DNA from: CAYWMY01 sp046352935
GTDB taxonomy: Bacteria; Pseudomonadota; Gammaproteobacteria; Steroidobacterales; Steroidobacteraceae
Direction of reading: 5' to 3'
NCBI GenBank assembly: GCA_046352935.1
Contig: JAXMGR010000004.1
Location: 171,649-235,648, forward strand
Length of the DNA: 64,000 nucleotides
Under the pieces are notes generated by a model, which worked only from the letters and a program-made list of their open reading frames with translations, was not told the origin of the DNA and did not search any database. Positions 63,300 through 64,000 of the stretch are shown one piece after another. Numbering within the stretch: the first letter of the stretch is position 1; every line of letters begins with the position of its first letter. Position numbers and translations under genes: made by a program.

Positions 63300-64000
63300 T
63301 CAGTCGGAATCCGCGATCCTGAGGATCAGCTTGCCCTCGTTGCTGCCGTCGAAGAGCCGCAGGAACGAGCGATGGAAGTTCTCGATACCCTCGTCGACGT
63401 GCTCGCGCCACTGGATCCGGCCCTCGCGCACCCACTGCTGCAGGTTGCGGCGGCCTTCCTCGAAGTGCGCCATGTAGTACCGGTTCAGGAAGCCGTGCAT
63501 GGTCGCGGTCTTCGCGACCAGCTGCCAGATGTTCCGCGGTCCCGGCGGCGGAACGGCTTCGTTGTAGCGCGAGATCATGCCGCAGATGACGAGCCGCGCA
63601 TTCTGGTTGATGACCGCGAGCGCGGCGTCGAGCGGCAGGCCGCCGACGTTGTCGAAATAGACGTCGACGCCGGATGGGCATGCCTCGCGCACAGCGGCCG
63701 TCAGCTGTTCCAGGTCCTTGCCCTTGTAGTCGACGGCGGCATCGAAACCGAAGGTTTCGCGCATCAGTCGGCACTTGGCCTCGCCACCCGCGATGCCGAC
63801 GGCACGGCAGCCCTGGATCTTCGCGATCTGCCCGACGAGCGAGCCCACGGCGCCGGCACCGCCCGAGACCAGCACCGTTTCGCCGGCCCGGGGTCTGCCG
63901 ACGTGCAGGAGACCGTTGTACGCGGTGAGCCCGTTCGCGCCGAGCACGCTGAGATGATTCGTCAGCGAAGGTGCCGCAGCCGGGTCGATCTTCCAGGTGA
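63300..64000 (-). CDS. NADP-dependent medium-chain oxidoreductase, 5' end outside the window
   Basis: The frame is open to the window edge, so the N-terminus is missing; about 233 residues are seen. It has the zinc-free MDR (prostaglandin reductase / YncB-like) features: LGANGLTAYNGLLHVGRPR, ETVLVSGGAGAVGSLVGQIA (nucleotide-binding AxxGxxG), GVDVYFDNVGGLPLDAALAV and a C-terminal NEGKLILRIADSD. It reduces activated double bonds with NADPH. The visible part retains the cofactor domain intact. Confidence 0.92.
   Translation of the reverse strand, partial: TWKIDPAAAPSLTNHLSVLGANGLTAYNGLLHVGRPRAGETVLVSGGAGAVGSLVGQIAKIQGCRAVGIAGGEAKCRLMRETFGFDAAVDYKGKDLEQLTAAVREACPSGVDVYFDNVGGLPLDAALAVINQNARLVICGMISRYNEAVPPPGPRNIWQLVAKTATMHGFLNRYYMAHFEEGRRNLQQWVREGRIQWREHVDEGIENFHRSFLRLFDGSNEGKLILRIADSD

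Overview
This is a high-GC stretch of what is most likely a gammaproteobacterial chromosome. The first 14 kb carries the block gyrA-serC-serA-pheA-hisC-aroA-cmk-rpsA-ihfB-lapB, which is characteristic of Gammaproteobacteria, followed by a ComEA-like gene and galU. The dense catabolic and redox content further right would suit a soil, water or sludge lineage near Steroidobacterales, Nevskiales or Xanthomonadales, but that placement is inference. No rRNA, tRNA, CRISPR array, phage or complete insertion sequence was recognised.

Layout. (1) 0-14.2 kb: conserved core (gyrase A, serine, aromatic and histidine biosynthesis, CMP kinase, ribosomal protein S1, IHF beta, LapB, GalU), closed by a clear intrinsic terminator. 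GyrA has Leu at position 83, the classical quinolone-resistance substitution. (2) 14.4-25.3 kb: oxidoreductase islands: SnoaL-like proteins, an FAD flavoprotein, aldehyde dehydrogenase, an Old-Yellow-Enzyme-type flavin reductase that lacks one Fe-S cysteine, a PQQ dehydrogenase with fused cytochrome c, an EthD-like exported protein, a luciferase-like monooxygenase and an SDR. (3) 25.4-26.9 kb: a TonB-like membrane protein colliding with a decayed toxin-antitoxin/XRE locus. (4) 27.1-33.1 kb: a second Old-Yellow-Enzyme-type reductase, then etfA (frameshifted), a membrane HdrD-like ETF:quinone oxidoreductase and etfB. (5) 33.2-46.1 kb: an AraC regulator, a SnoaL protein, an unknown 332-aa protein, then a GntR-controlled divergent cluster. 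Its minus arm is gntR, amidohydrolase and acyl-CoA ligase. Its plus arm is HMG-CoA-lyase-like, HyuA, HyuB, CoA transferase and isochorismatase-like. Twin TTGTATACAA operators lie between the arms. (6) 46.4-55.6 kb: a TonB-dependent receptor followed by a plus-strand series with internal duplications: two SnoaL paralogues (one with a Tat signal), an FAD oxidase, two alpha/beta-hydrolase-fold proteins without a serine nucleophile, a Tat-exported cupin, a bicupin and a MarR-like regulator. (7) 55.6-61.9 kb: an eight-gene minus-strand operon: small protein A, a UbiD paralogue without catalytic residues, an intact UbiD, an Mrp/NBP35 ATPase, small proteins C and B, UbiX and a PNPOx-like protein. (8) 62.2-64 kb: a YciI-like protein with a coupled micro-ORF, a SnoaL protein and the edge of an MDR oxidoreductase.

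The most interesting unit is the UbiD operon. It combines a catalytically complete and a catalytically dead UbiD, its own UbiX to make prenylated FMN, three homologous small proteins of unknown function and a metal-cluster-type ATPase. This looks like a multi-subunit prFMN-dependent carboxylase or decarboxylase. The adjacent receptor, oxidase, hydrolase-fold and cupin cluster could import and prepare its substrate; the substrate cannot be told from sequence. The GntR-controlled HyuAB/HMG-lyase/CoA-transferase cluster is a second, separately regulated degradation module.
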